Shown piece by piece: positions 53,958 through 62,863 of a stretch of 64,000 bases of DNA. Each line of letters begins with the position of its first letter. The stretch's first letter is position 1. The stretch is taken from NCBI GenBank assembly GCA_900315545.1, contig OMZM01000006.1, positions 1 through 64,000 of the forward strand. Reading direction: 5' to 3'. The notes under the pieces are model-generated. The model saw only the letters and a program-made list of their open reading frames with translations. It searched no databases and was not told the origin of the DNA. A program made the translations under genes and the position numbers. Origin of the DNA: an uncultured Prevotella sp. (GTDB lineage Bacteria > Bacteroidota > Bacteroidia > Bacteroidales > Bacteroidaceae).

Positions 53958-54610
53958 TTCACAATAGTTTCGCCCATCATCATTTCGAAGGGCGTAGTTA
54001 TCTTTATATTCTCGCGGTTTCCTTCCACAGTAACAACACTAAATCCCGCCTTTTCAACGACCGACGCGTCGTCTGTAAAGCTGTTCTGATATGCTTGCTG
54101 ATATGCTTTTCTTATTATTTTTGCATCAAACGCCTGCGGTGTCTGCACCAACCGATAGTCAGCGCGAGGCACAGTCATGCCGTTGACGTGCCGCAAAGTC
54201 TCCACGACAGGTATTACCGGTATTGCTGAGCCTTCTGCCCGAGCCGTATCAAAACACCGCTTTATGACCTCATCCGACACAAACGGCCTCACTCCGTCAT
54301 GTATTGCAACGATGCCGGCTGTCTCTTCTACAAGTGAAAGTCCGTTTCTCACAGAATAAAAGCGCTCGGTTCCTCCATCTGCAAGCGAATAATCTATGTC
54401 GAAATTATATTCATCGCACAACTGTTTCCAATATTCGTGCTGGTCTTTCGGCAGCACAACTATTATCTTCAGTGCCTGCGAAAAGTGTCGGAAACGCTCT
54501 ATCGTGCGCATTAGCACAGGTTTTCCGTTCAGAGGGAGAAACTGCTTTGGTATGTCAGTACCCATCCGCAGTCCCTTCCCGCCTGCCACTATTATTACAT
54601 AGTCAGACAT
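53942..54610 (-). CDS. ispD: 2-C-methyl-D-erythritol 4-phosphate cytidylyltransferase
   Basis: A 222-residue enzyme of the MEP isoprenoid pathway, making CDP-methylerythritol. It has VIIVAGGKGLRMGTDIPKQF (CTP loop), VVLPKDQHEYW, DGGTERFYSVRNGL, AIHDGVRPFVSD and the ending TDDASVVEKAGF with VEGNRENIKITTP. All binding residues look intact. It lies 4 bp after the DJ-1 gene and overlaps recG. Confidence 0.95.
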   Translation of the reverse strand: MSDYVIIVAGGKGLRMGTDIPKQFLPLNGKPVLMRTIERFRHFSQALKIIVVLPKDQHEYWKQLCDEYNFDIDYSLADGGTERFYSVRNGLSLVEETAGIVAIHDGVRPFVSDEVIKRCFDTARAEGSAIPVIPVVETLRHVNGMTVPRADYRLVQTPQAFDAKIIRKAYQQAYQNSFTDDASVVEKAGFSVVTVEGNRENIKITTPFEMMMGETIVKCTTS

Positions 54611-54614
54611 TCCG

Positions 54615-55178
54615 CTATTCTCCCATTAGGTGCAGGTATCGCATGCCGGCAGCCACTTCCTGAGCGATTGTATCGTTTTTCAGCATTCTCAGCAGCTGAT
54701 AGCCGAAAGGCAAGGCAACAGCAGGACCTTCGCCCGTAACGATGTTTCCGTCTACAGTTACGAGTTCTGCCGTATAGTTTGCACCTGTCAGTGTATTTTC
54801 AAATCCCGGATAGCACGTAGCATTACGTCCCGACAGCATTCCAAGTCCGCCGAGAACCAGCGGTGCGGCACATATTGCAGCTACAAGTCTGCCGTTCTCA
54901 TGGTGCTCCTGTAACGCCTTGCGCAGAGGCTCGCATTCGTTGAGGTTGGTTGCGCCGGGCATTCCTCCTGGAAGGAACAGCAGGTCGGCATCGCCGAAAG
55001 CACATTCGTCGATAAGCGTATCTGCCATCATGGTTACGCCGTGAGCTGACACGACATCCTTTCTGCCCATAACGCTGACTGTAACTACCTCTACTCCACC
55101 TCTTTTCAGTATGTCTAACGGTGCCAATGCTTCTATATCCTCGAAGCCATCGGCAAGAAATTCATAAACTTTTGCCAT
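54615..55178 (-). CDS. DJ-1/PfpI family protein
   Basis: A 187-residue protein with the DJ-1 nucleophile elbow LVAAICAAPLVLGG (Cys near residue 103), the nearby Glu in FLADGFEDIEALAP (about 16) and LLFLPGGMPGATNL. Members are often labelled ThiJ or deglycase, although real functions vary (repair of glycated compounds, redox sensing). It is first of the operon with ispD and recG and is divergent from nadK. Confidence 0.9.
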   Translation of the reverse strand: MAKVYEFLADGFEDIEALAPLDILKRGGVEVVTVSVMGRKDVVSAHGVTMMADTLIDECAFGDADLLFLPGGMPGATNLNECEPLRKALQEHHENGRLVAAICAAPLVLGGLGMLSGRNATCYPGFENTLTGANYTAELVTVDGNIVTGEGPAVALPFGYQLLRMLKNDTIAQEVAAGMRYLHLMGE

Positions 55179-55207
55179 AATCGTAATGTTATTTCATTAA
55201 AAAAGAG

Positions 55208-55215
55208 TATATTTG
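55208..55215 (+). promoter_or_regulatory. -7 box of nadK
   Basis: TATATTTG on the plus strand; the leader is about 110 nt. Confidence 0.45.
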
Positions 55216-55331
55216 CAACATTAAGATGCAAAACACATAATTTGTTGCATATACTTTTATCATGGCAAAGATAATAAATGTTTCAAAAACAACAAAAACG
55301 ATAAAGATAAAATAACAAACAAAATATAATT

Positions 55332-56219
55332 ATGTCGCTTTCTTCATTAAAGTTTGCACTTTTCGGCAATAAATATCAGACACAGAAGTCAACTGAGCTT
55401 CAACGCGTGCTTGACATCCTGCGCGAAGCAGGCGTCAGGCTTGCCATCGACCGCGAATATGGCGAATTCATAAGCGCGAACGGGAGCATCTGTCTCGACG
55501 GCATAGAAAAATTCGACGGCGACGACTTCTCTGCCGACTTCGTCATCTCTATGGGCGGCGACGGCACTTTCCTCATGGCGGCTAACCGAGTGGGCAGCAA
55601 GCAAATTCCCATTATCGGTATAAACATGGGGCGACTGGGCTTCCTTGCCGACATAAACTCTAACGACATCGACACCGAGCTGGGCGCAATTATTCGCGGC
55701 GAATACAACATTGAGGAGCGTACCGTCATCTGCATAGAGTCTGACGGCAAACCGCTCGTGCCCGACAACTGCGCACTGAACGACATAGCCATACTGAAGC
55801 GCGACAATGCTTCGATGATTACCATCGATGCTAAAATCAACGACGAGGAGCTGACCACTTACGAGGCTGACGGTCTGATAGTCAGCACGACAACGGGCTC
55901 TACTGCCTACTCTCTGTCGGTGGGTGGCCCGATACTTGTTCCGCAGACCGGCATCATGTCTATAACACCTGTTGCCCCACATTCTCTCAACATCCGCCCA
56001 GTCGTTGTCAGCGACTGTTCGGAGATTACGCTTACTGTCGAGAGCCGTTCCCACCAATTTCTCGTAGCCATCGACGGGCGTTCCGTCGACTGCAAGGAGG
56101 GAAGCACGCTTACTGTCAGGAAGGCGCCTCACACCATAAAGATTGTGAAGCGCAACGGACAGAGTTTCTTCAAGACCCTGCGGGAGAAAATGATGTGGGG
56201 AGCTAAATATAACACTTAA
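55332..56219 (+). CDS. nadK: NAD kinase
   Basis: A 295-residue enzyme that makes NADP from NAD and ATP. The core motif SMGGDGTFLMAA (with the catalytic Asp) follows a Rossmann-like N-terminal part. GINMGRLGFLADI and TTTGSTAYSLSVGGP give the NAD site, and TPVAPHSLNIRPVVV is the usual substrate-contacting region. Length is normal. The ABC exporter gene follows after 15 bp, so both are probably one transcript. Confidence 0.95.
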   Translation: MSLSSLKFALFGNKYQTQKSTELQRVLDILREAGVRLAIDREYGEFISANGSICLDGIEKFDGDDFSADFVISMGGDGTFLMAANRVGSKQIPIIGINMGRLGFLADINSNDIDTELGAIIRGEYNIEERTVICIESDGKPLVPDNCALNDIAILKRDNASMITIDAKINDEELTTYEADGLIVSTTTGSTAYSLSVGGPILVPQTGIMSITPVAPHSLNIRPVVVSDCSEITLTVESRSHQFLVAIDGRSVDCKEGSTLTVRKAPHTIKIVKRNGQSFFKTLREKMMWGAKYNT

Positions 56220-56234
56220 AAAACTCATCTATAT

Positions 56235-57917
56235 ATGTTCAAATCATTACTGAAGCGAGACAACTCAAAATATACAGTCAAAGACATTGTCGTTTGGATG
56301 GTCAGGGCATGGCGCGGAAACCATCTTCAGGCCATACTGAATGCCACGCTCGGACTGGTGGAGGTAGCCATTAGCCTCTGCCAGGTATGGGCTGTGAAGT
56401 ATGCCATTGACATTGCCTCGCACAACAAGGAGGGTTCCATATACATTGCTGTAGGGCTGATGACATTATTAATAATAGGCAGCTTTGCCGTGTCTATCTC
56501 TGAAACATGGGTGCAGAACATTCTGGGCGTGCGAGCACAGAACCGTATGCAGCAGCAGATGCTCGACCGAATACTGCGTTCGGAGTGGCACAACAAGGAA
56601 AAGATGCACAGTGGCGACATGATAAACCGACTGGAAAGCGACGTCAGCAATGTTGTCAACTTCCTGACGACTACCATTCCTAACCTGCTGTCTACTCTCT
56701 GCATGTTCTTCAGTGCGTTTGTCTATCTCTATCTTATGGACAATCGACTGGCTGTCATTCTCGTTATAGTGATTCCGATATTCCTTCTTATGAGCCGAAT
56801 ATATATCGGCAAGATGAGAATACTCAACCGAAAGGTGAGGGAAAGCGACTCTATGGTGCAGAGCATATTGCAGGAAACGGTGCAGAACCGTATGCTCATA
56901 AAGACCCTTGAGAGCGATAACGAGATGATAGACAAACTGGAAGGCACGCAGAGCGAACTGCGACAGAGAATTGTCAAGCGCACGGCGTTCTCGGTAACGT
57001 CTAAACTTATCATCAACACGGGCTTTGCCTTTACATATCTGCTGGCTTTCCTCTGGGCGGCACTGCGACTCAGCGCCAACACGCTGACCTACGGCGGCAT
57101 GGCGGCTTTCCTGCAACTGGTGAGCAAGATACAGCATCCGGCACGCCAGCTGACGCATCTCATTCCGGCTGCCGTCAGCGTTTTCACGGCTGCCGAGCGT
57201 CTGATGGAGCTCGAGGAGAATCCTCTCGAGGAGCAGGGAGACCCGATATGGATAGAAGGGAAATACGGTATCAGGCTGTCTGACGTTTCTTTCAGATATC
57301 CCGACAGCAACGAGTATGTGCTGAACAACATCAACTACGACTTCGAGCCGGGCACGTGTACTGCCATCATTGGGCATACCGGTGCCGGAAAGACTACCGT
57401 CATAAGGCTTATACTCGCACTGCTTCACCCTACGAAGGGCAAGGCTGAGATATACAACGACACCAAGTCCATACCACTGAGCGCACGACTAAGGTGCAAC
57501 CTCGTATATGTTCCGCAGGGCAACACGCTGATGAGCGGCTCCATACGCGACAACCTGCGGCTGGGCAAGCTCGATGCTACGGAGGAGGAAATGGTGGACG
57601 CACTGAAAAAGAGCTGTGCCGACTTCGTTTTCCACCTGCCCGACGGCATCGACACACCATGCTCGGAGCACGGAGGCGGACTAAGCGAGGGACAGGCGCA
57701 GAGAATAGCCATAGCAAGGGCGCTGCTTAGAAATCGCAACGTCATGATATTCGACGAGGCAACGTCGGCTCTCGACATTGAGACGGAAAAGCAGTTGCTG
57801 TCGAACATTCTTTCGTCGAAAGACAAGACTATAATATTCATCACCCACCGACTGGAAGTGGTTGACTACTGCGACAAGGTCTACAGGATGCAACGGTCGT
57901 TTGAACTGAACGAATAA
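56235..57917 (+). CDS. ABC exporter, fused permease and ATPase
   Basis: A 560-residue half-transporter. Residues 20-320 hold six membrane helices of the type I exporter fold. Residues 340-560 form the ATPase: Walker A GHTGAGKTT, Q-loop YVPQGNTLMSGS, signature LSEGQAQRIAIARALL (LSEGQ, not the usual LSGGQ), Walker B NVMIFDEATSALD and the switch His in FITHRLE. It should work as a homodimer. The substrate is unknown; lipid, peptide or drug exporters share this layout. It is followed by palindrome array B. Confidence 0.9.
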   Translation: MFKSLLKRDNSKYTVKDIVVWMVRAWRGNHLQAILNATLGLVEVAISLCQVWAVKYAIDIASHNKEGSIYIAVGLMTLLIIGSFAVSISETWVQNILGVRAQNRMQQQMLDRILRSEWHNKEKMHSGDMINRLESDVSNVVNFLTTTIPNLLSTLCMFFSAFVYLYLMDNRLAVILVIVIPIFLLMSRIYIGKMRILNRKVRESDSMVQSILQETVQNRMLIKTLESDNEMIDKLEGTQSELRQRIVKRTAFSVTSKLIINTGFAFTYLLAFLWAALRLSANTLTYGGMAAFLQLVSKIQHPARQLTHLIPAAVSVFTAAERLMELEENPLEEQGDPIWIEGKYGIRLSDVSFRYPDSNEYVLNNINYDFEPGTCTAIIGHTGAGKTTVIRLILALLHPTKGKAEIYNDTKSIPLSARLRCNLVYVPQGNTLMSGSIRDNLRLGKLDATEEEMVDALKKSCADFVFHLPDGIDTPCSEHGGGLSEGQAQRIAIARALLRNRNVMIFDEATSALDIETEKQLLSNILSSKDKTIIFITHRLEVVDYCDKVYRMQRSFELNE

Positions 57918-57952
57918 GCGGGAATATTTTTACAGGATTTTCAGAAGTATCT

Positions 57953-58049
57953 TGTAATTCGATTACAAGATACTTGTAACGGCGTTACAGACTGTCCGTC
58001 ACGCTGTTACGGAGTATTTGTAACACCATTACAATCCGTTTGTAATTTT
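57953..58049. repeat. 22-bp-period palindrome array B
   Basis: Copies of TGTAAN-N3-NTTACA lie at 57953-57967, 57975-57989 and 58019-58033, with a mutated one at 57997-58011 and a half copy at 58041. Each step is exactly 22 bp. The array sits between two convergent genes, unlike array A. Confidence 0.8.
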
Positions 58050-58184
58050 CGCACCAGAAACGGCTTGCGCCAAGAACTGGCAGCGGTGGCTGTAGCAAAG
58101 ATGCCAACCGACTGAATTACAGGCTGTCAGCATCCGTTTTACACATCATTGCAGGCAATGGCGTTGACATCTGCCGAGCGCAAA

Positions 58185-58225
58185 AACATCAATAGGCGAC
58201 CCGAAAAAAGTCGCCTATTGATGTT
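58185..58225. terminator. Bidirectional terminator
   Basis: aacatcaataggcgac pairs perfectly with gtcgcctattgatgtt around a 9-nt loop, with T runs on both strands. Confidence 0.85.
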
Positions 58226-58245
58226 TTGATGGTTTGTGTATCGTC

Positions 58246-61200
58246 TTATCGACGTATCTTCATTGTCTTTCCGTTTGCCTTGTTTCTAACGACGTAGATG
58301 CCCTGTGGCAGCGTCTTGACCACGTTCTTGCCGTCGGCAACAACCTGTCCTGCAGTGTTGTAGACAACCACGTCGGCAGCCATCACGTTGTCTTCAGCTA
58401 CGGTTTCGTCGATAGCCGTCAGCACGCGAGCAGTGTTCGACAGCGGAGACTCCAGCTTGTCGTCGCCATAGAGAACGGTAACGTTGATAGTATGTCCGTT
58501 CTGCGAAAGTGCCTGAGTAACATATTCTGTCGACAGAGATGTGCTTTCAGCTATGCACTCGTCGTCAACGTAGATGCGATAGCCTGCTATCGGCAGCGTC
58601 GTAATCTCGTCAGATGACACTTCGTAGCTGATATCGTCGAGGAACATTCCCATCACGTTGAACGACGTATGGCGTATCGCGAAATGCTTTGTGCCAGCCG
58701 GCAACAGAACGACATTCTGCGTCCATGTTGTAGTAGTTGTAGAGAAACTGTCAAGGTACTTGAAACTATTGATTTCGCTATCCGTCGTTGAATAAAGTAC
58801 GTCATAGGTTTCTGCGCCGTATGCCGTAGTAGACTCTTTCGCATAGAACGTGACAGCCTGCTGCTGTCCTGACAGTTCCGGAGATATGAGCCAGTCGCTC
58901 GAAGCAGTGCCTATCGTTGCTGAAACAGCCGGACATACCGATATTAGATACTGGTTGCCTGAGTGTGCAGCAAACTGTGGTGCCTGACCGAGGTCGAAGA
59001 CTCCATTCGGATTCATCACCTGCCATGCCATCTGCTTTCCTGCATTGGCGTAGTCATTGGCATTCTGCCATAAATATGTCATCATTCCATCACCATCATA
59101 TAATTTCCAGTCGCCAAACGAGCCAGCCCTCTGTGTCTCAGAAACACCACCGACACCATAGGCTGGGAATACAGAAGTGTCCTCAAAGTCTTCGGTAACT
59201 GTCTTCGGCAGATAAACCGACGGTGTTTCCGGAGCAGTCCAGTTGAGTTTCACGACAGGATCAGCCGAGATGTCTGCCGTCAGGTCGTCAATGGCGGGCA
59301 GGTCGTTCTGTACGACTACGATGTCAGCCGTTGCCGTATTGTTGGTCTTATTCTGGTCTACAGCCGACTTGACTACTGCCTTCAACTTTACATTCTCAGC
59401 CCATGCAGCAGTAGGAGTAACGTTGAACTTATACTGAGTCATGCCTACTAAAGATTCCAACTCGCGACCTTCCTGCTCATCGAGCAGCAGTTCTCTGATG
59501 TTCATTTGTCCAAAACCATCCTCACGTTCGTACGTTGCAAACATTTGTACGGTATAGTCTGACGATGTCTGTTCGCTCAGATTCTCCACCTGAACGATGA
59601 TACTGATATCATTGTTTACCTTAGCAGCCATTGGAGCCATTACCGACGTAACCGCAAAATCGTTGCTATGCGTACTGTAAACCTTAATGTCATCGACAAG
59701 CACACTGGCTGCTGCTTTTGCATTGAGTCCGAACTTGAGCAGAACATATGACGCGCCGGCAATATCGGAAAGGTCTACTATCTCTGCACGCCAGCCTTCC
59801 TGTCCGCTGAGAGTCTTGAAGTCAATCGTCTGAAGCACAACATCCGGTTCTGTGCCCTGCTCTACATTTGCCCTTACAGTCAGCTTGGCATCAACGCCAG
59901 GTTTTGCATAATAGTGGTAAACAAGCTTAGGGCTGACTGCATTTGCCATGTCTATCTTTCCGGAAACAATCGTAACACTATCGCCTTTCTGACTGGCTGT
60001 AAGGTTTATAGAGCCTCCATCACCATTTAACGACTCAGTAGAGAAAGCGAAATTGGCATTGCCTGCACGGTCGAAGAACCAGAAACTGTCAGTAGAGCTG
60101 CTTGAGAATGTCTCGCTGTAAGGCAACTGCTCTTTCTCACCAGCTACCAATGATGCAATGATTTGTTCGCTTTCGCCGAGACTGTTGTAAGCGCTGACCA
60201 TGTACTGATAGAGTCTCATCTCGCCAGAGTCGATACCTGAAATCTGTGGGTCAAACATGTTTTCAGAAATATCGGCAATGTATGAACCTACATATCCGTT
60301 GTTTATAGGATATATATGGAACTTGATATCGGCAGGATCGGCATATCCGCCATTGGCACCTATGCCGTCGGCAGCATTCCACATTATGAGAGCAGTGTCA
60401 TCACCATTGTCTACAATGCGCAGATTCTTTGGCGCTGCCGCCTTGTCCTTGCCTACAAATGTAGACACGATAATTGCCTCGCCACGTCCCACAGTGTTGT
60501 ATGCGACAACAGAATATGTGTATTTGCCCTCACTCTGAAATGTATCGTTAGCGTCGAACGTGCTGCCCGGAGCCGGATTGTTGACTACCTTAACCTGCTT
60601 GTTGTCGTCGAGACGGATTACTTCCACTTTGCTTATGTTGCCCAAAGGCTGTCCCTTGACAGTTGTGGATGGTACCGTAACATGCAAAGTAGTCGACAGA
60701 TTTCCGTACGGAGCATTCTCTATGACAACATCAGGAGCTGCCGGTGCATCTTCATCAGCTACCTCGATAGACAGGTCTGTCATCCATATATAGTAACAGA
60801 AAGCATCGCTTATAGCATGGAAACCGATATAGTAGAAGTCATCACTGTCTACAGTAAACTCTGTGTCAAAGGTCTTGTAGTTTGATGATGTGAGCATAAA
60901 CGGGGCAAATAGTTCATCAGTCATGCCCTGAGCTGTGGCAGACTTACCAATCTTCACTTCCATTTTCTCTGGGAAATTCTCATTGTCGCAGCTTGCCTTG
61001 AAACTTAGCTTATACTTCTTTCCTGCCTTCAACTTTAGTTTTGGAGTAACAAGCCAGTCATCGGCACGGTTTGTTTCGCTGTAAACATACCCCACCTCAT
61101 TCTGGTTTCCAATACCCCATGAGCAATCGTCATCGTTGCTGTCGAGTACGGTATACAGGTATATTGTGTTGAAATCACTGAAGTTCTCAAAATAAGGAGG

Positions 61201-62802
61201 CTCGATATATTCGCCTACCTTTATGGTTTCAGTGTTTGCAGATGCACTTTGCATGCCCTGATGCACAGATACGACAAGGTAAGTGTAGAATCTCAACTTG
61301 TTTTCATCTATCGTTCCTGTCCACGATGTGGTAGTCAGGTCTTGCGCAACTATTGTCTGTTCAGGCAACTGCATCAGTGCATAGGTGACCTTAGAAGGGT
61401 CTACAAGACCGCCATGCTCGCCCTTCATCTCTGGCGCATCCCACGTTACCGTGGCTTTATCGCCATTGATGACAAGATGAGCTTTCTTCGGTGCAGCAGT
61501 ATTGTCTGGGCCCGACCATATACGATAGCGGTCTTCTGGACTCTCGCCATCTTTGTTTCTTACTACCACCGACAAATCATGCATGCCACCACTGAGAGAG
61601 TTGAGCGTTAAGTTGACATTCTGTCCGACACTACCAGAGCCTATTGTATAGCTCTCGGCATCAATGAACAGTTCATATGTAACTGTTCCCGACAGTGTAT
61701 TTCCTGCAAATGTCTTGGTTGGCAACTTAAAGCTTACGCTGAAGTCATACATGTTTTGCAGTGTATTTTCAGCCTTGAAATTCATTACACCGATAGGCGC
61801 TTTGGCATCAGCCTCTAACTCCTCGACAGCAATTACATCGGCATCAAGTCCACCACTTAGCGTACCTATATCTGTTCCTGCACCTGTCTGCAAGTCTACC
61901 TCTATGACATGGGTAGTGCCGTCGTCTATATTTCCAACCATATAGAGCTTGTTGAAGCGCGAGTCTATGCATGCCCTGTGAACTCCAATTCCTATTCCGA
62001 AACCTGTATTGCCTATCTTAGTGAACTTACCAGTGGACTTATTGACAGAATAGAGTGCACCGTCATTATATCCGATGGCATATAGATTGCCAGAATTATC
62101 AGCAGCCATCGCTGCCGGAGATACCCAGTTGTCCATATCAATGGACGCAACCTTAACACGTTCCCAGGTATTATAGTCGATATAAGCAAACTCATACGGA
62201 TAGCCGTCATCATGGTAATAAACGCCATATCCACGACCTGTCGTCTTGTCATAGGCAGTACCTACGGTTGCCATATATCCCAGATTGCCACGCTCAACAG
62301 ACTCCACCTCAAACGTATTTGTCAGTGTATTATACTCAAAACACCTTACCGGAGCACCTTCTGTATAGTAGCGCTGGTAGTAAAGTTTCGTTCCTACGAA
62401 TGCGCCTCCAGCATCTGCTCGCAGACGGTCGTCCTGCGAGATGAGGTTAGGTGTAAGCGATGTTGTTGAGAAAGAATATATACCGTTTTTTGATTCACCG
62501 GTAAATAAACTGTTCGATGCCATGCATGCTATGAAGTTTACTTCCTTCACGGCTTTCTTTGGAGCATCTTTCTTCTGACTGTCAACAGCCTTTCTGCCCC
62601 AACGCTCTGTCGAGCCTTTGTCTGAAACGTCTCTTTCACTCTTTACAGTCAGTTCCGTCAGGCTTTTGGCAGACGGTTCGACTTGTCGTGTTTTACATTT
62701 CGCTGCATTGTCGCTGCCGTCTTCCTGTGCCATGATTGACATTGGCACAAGAAGCAAGACAGACAGCAACAGTGTCGATAGGTTTGTTTTTAAGGTTTTC
62801 AT
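58246..62802 (-). CDS. Large secreted adhesin-like protein with T9SS-like tail
   Basis: A 1518-residue exported protein (signal peptide MKTLKTNLSTLLLSVLLLVPMSIMA). After a low-complexity linker, residues 90-340 look like a repeat propeller (GNLYAIGYNDGALYSVNKST and like). From about 420 on, Fn3-like modules alternate with three jelly-roll, cleaved-adhesin or choice-of-anchor J-like domains, marked by endings such as ADDWLVTPKLKL and SSDWLISPEL with the later FLDDISYEV. The tail (VVVYNTAGQVVADGKN ... QGIYVVRNKANGKTMKIRR) is of the T9SS kind. Similar domains occur in gingipain-type haemagglutinins. A surface binding role is likely. The gene upstream encodes a paralogue. Confidence 0.82.
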   Translation of the reverse strand: MKTLKTNLSTLLLSVLLLVPMSIMAQEDGSDNAAKCKTRQVEPSAKSLTELTVKSERDVSDKGSTERWGRKAVDSQKKDAPKKAVKEVNFIACMASNSLFTGESKNGIYSFSTTSLTPNLISQDDRLRADAGGAFVGTKLYYQRYYTEGAPVRCFEYNTLTNTFEVESVERGNLGYMATVGTAYDKTTGRGYGVYYHDDGYPYEFAYIDYNTWERVKVASIDMDNWVSPAAMAADNSGNLYAIGYNDGALYSVNKSTGKFTKIGNTGFGIGIGVHRACIDSRFNKLYMVGNIDDGTTHVIEVDLQTGAGTDIGTLSGGLDADVIAVEELEADAKAPIGVMNFKAENTLQNMYDFSVSFKLPTKTFAGNTLSGTVTYELFIDAESYTIGSGSVGQNVNLTLNSLSGGMHDLSVVVRNKDGESPEDRYRIWSGPDNTAAPKKAHLVINGDKATVTWDAPEMKGEHGGLVDPSKVTYALMQLPEQTIVAQDLTTTSWTGTIDENKLRFYTYLVVSVHQGMQSASANTETIKVGEYIEPPYFENFSDFNTIYLYTVLDSNDDDCSWGIGNQNEVGYVYSETNRADDWLVTPKLKLKAGKKYKLSFKASCDNENFPEKMEVKIGKSATAQGMTDELFAPFMLTSSNYKTFDTEFTVDSDDFYYIGFHAISDAFCYYIWMTDLSIEVADEDAPAAPDVVIENAPYGNLSTTLHVTVPSTTVKGQPLGNISKVEVIRLDDNKQVKVVNNPAPGSTFDANDTFQSEGKYTYSVVAYNTVGRGEAIIVSTFVGKDKAAAPKNLRIVDNGDDTALIMWNAADGIGANGGYADPADIKFHIYPINNGYVGSYIADISENMFDPQISGIDSGEMRLYQYMVSAYNSLGESEQIIASLVAGEKEQLPYSETFSSSSTDSFWFFDRAGNANFAFSTESLNGDGGSINLTASQKGDSVTIVSGKIDMANAVSPKLVYHYYAKPGVDAKLTVRANVEQGTEPDVVLQTIDFKTLSGQEGWRAEIVDLSDIAGASYVLLKFGLNAKAAASVLVDDIKVYSTHSNDFAVTSVMAPMAAKVNNDISIIVQVENLSEQTSSDYTVQMFATYEREDGFGQMNIRELLLDEQEGRELESLVGMTQYKFNVTPTAAWAENVKLKAVVKSAVDQNKTNNTATADIVVVQNDLPAIDDLTADISADPVVKLNWTAPETPSVYLPKTVTEDFEDTSVFPAYGVGGVSETQRAGSFGDWKLYDGDGMMTYLWQNANDYANAGKQMAWQVMNPNGVFDLGQAPQFAAHSGNQYLISVCPAVSATIGTASSDWLISPELSGQQQAVTFYAKESTTAYGAETYDVLYSTTDSEINSFKYLDSFSTTTTTWTQNVVLLPAGTKHFAIRHTSFNVMGMFLDDISYEVSSDEITTLPIAGYRIYVDDECIAESTSLSTEYVTQALSQNGHTINVTVLYGDDKLESPLSNTARVLTAIDETVAEDNVMAADVVVYNTAGQVVADGKNVVKTLPQGIYVVRNKANGKTMKIRR

Positions 62803-62863
62803 ATCAATTTAATATTATAATTATAATCAGGTTTGCAGCATCCAGACATGTTGTCTGAATGTA

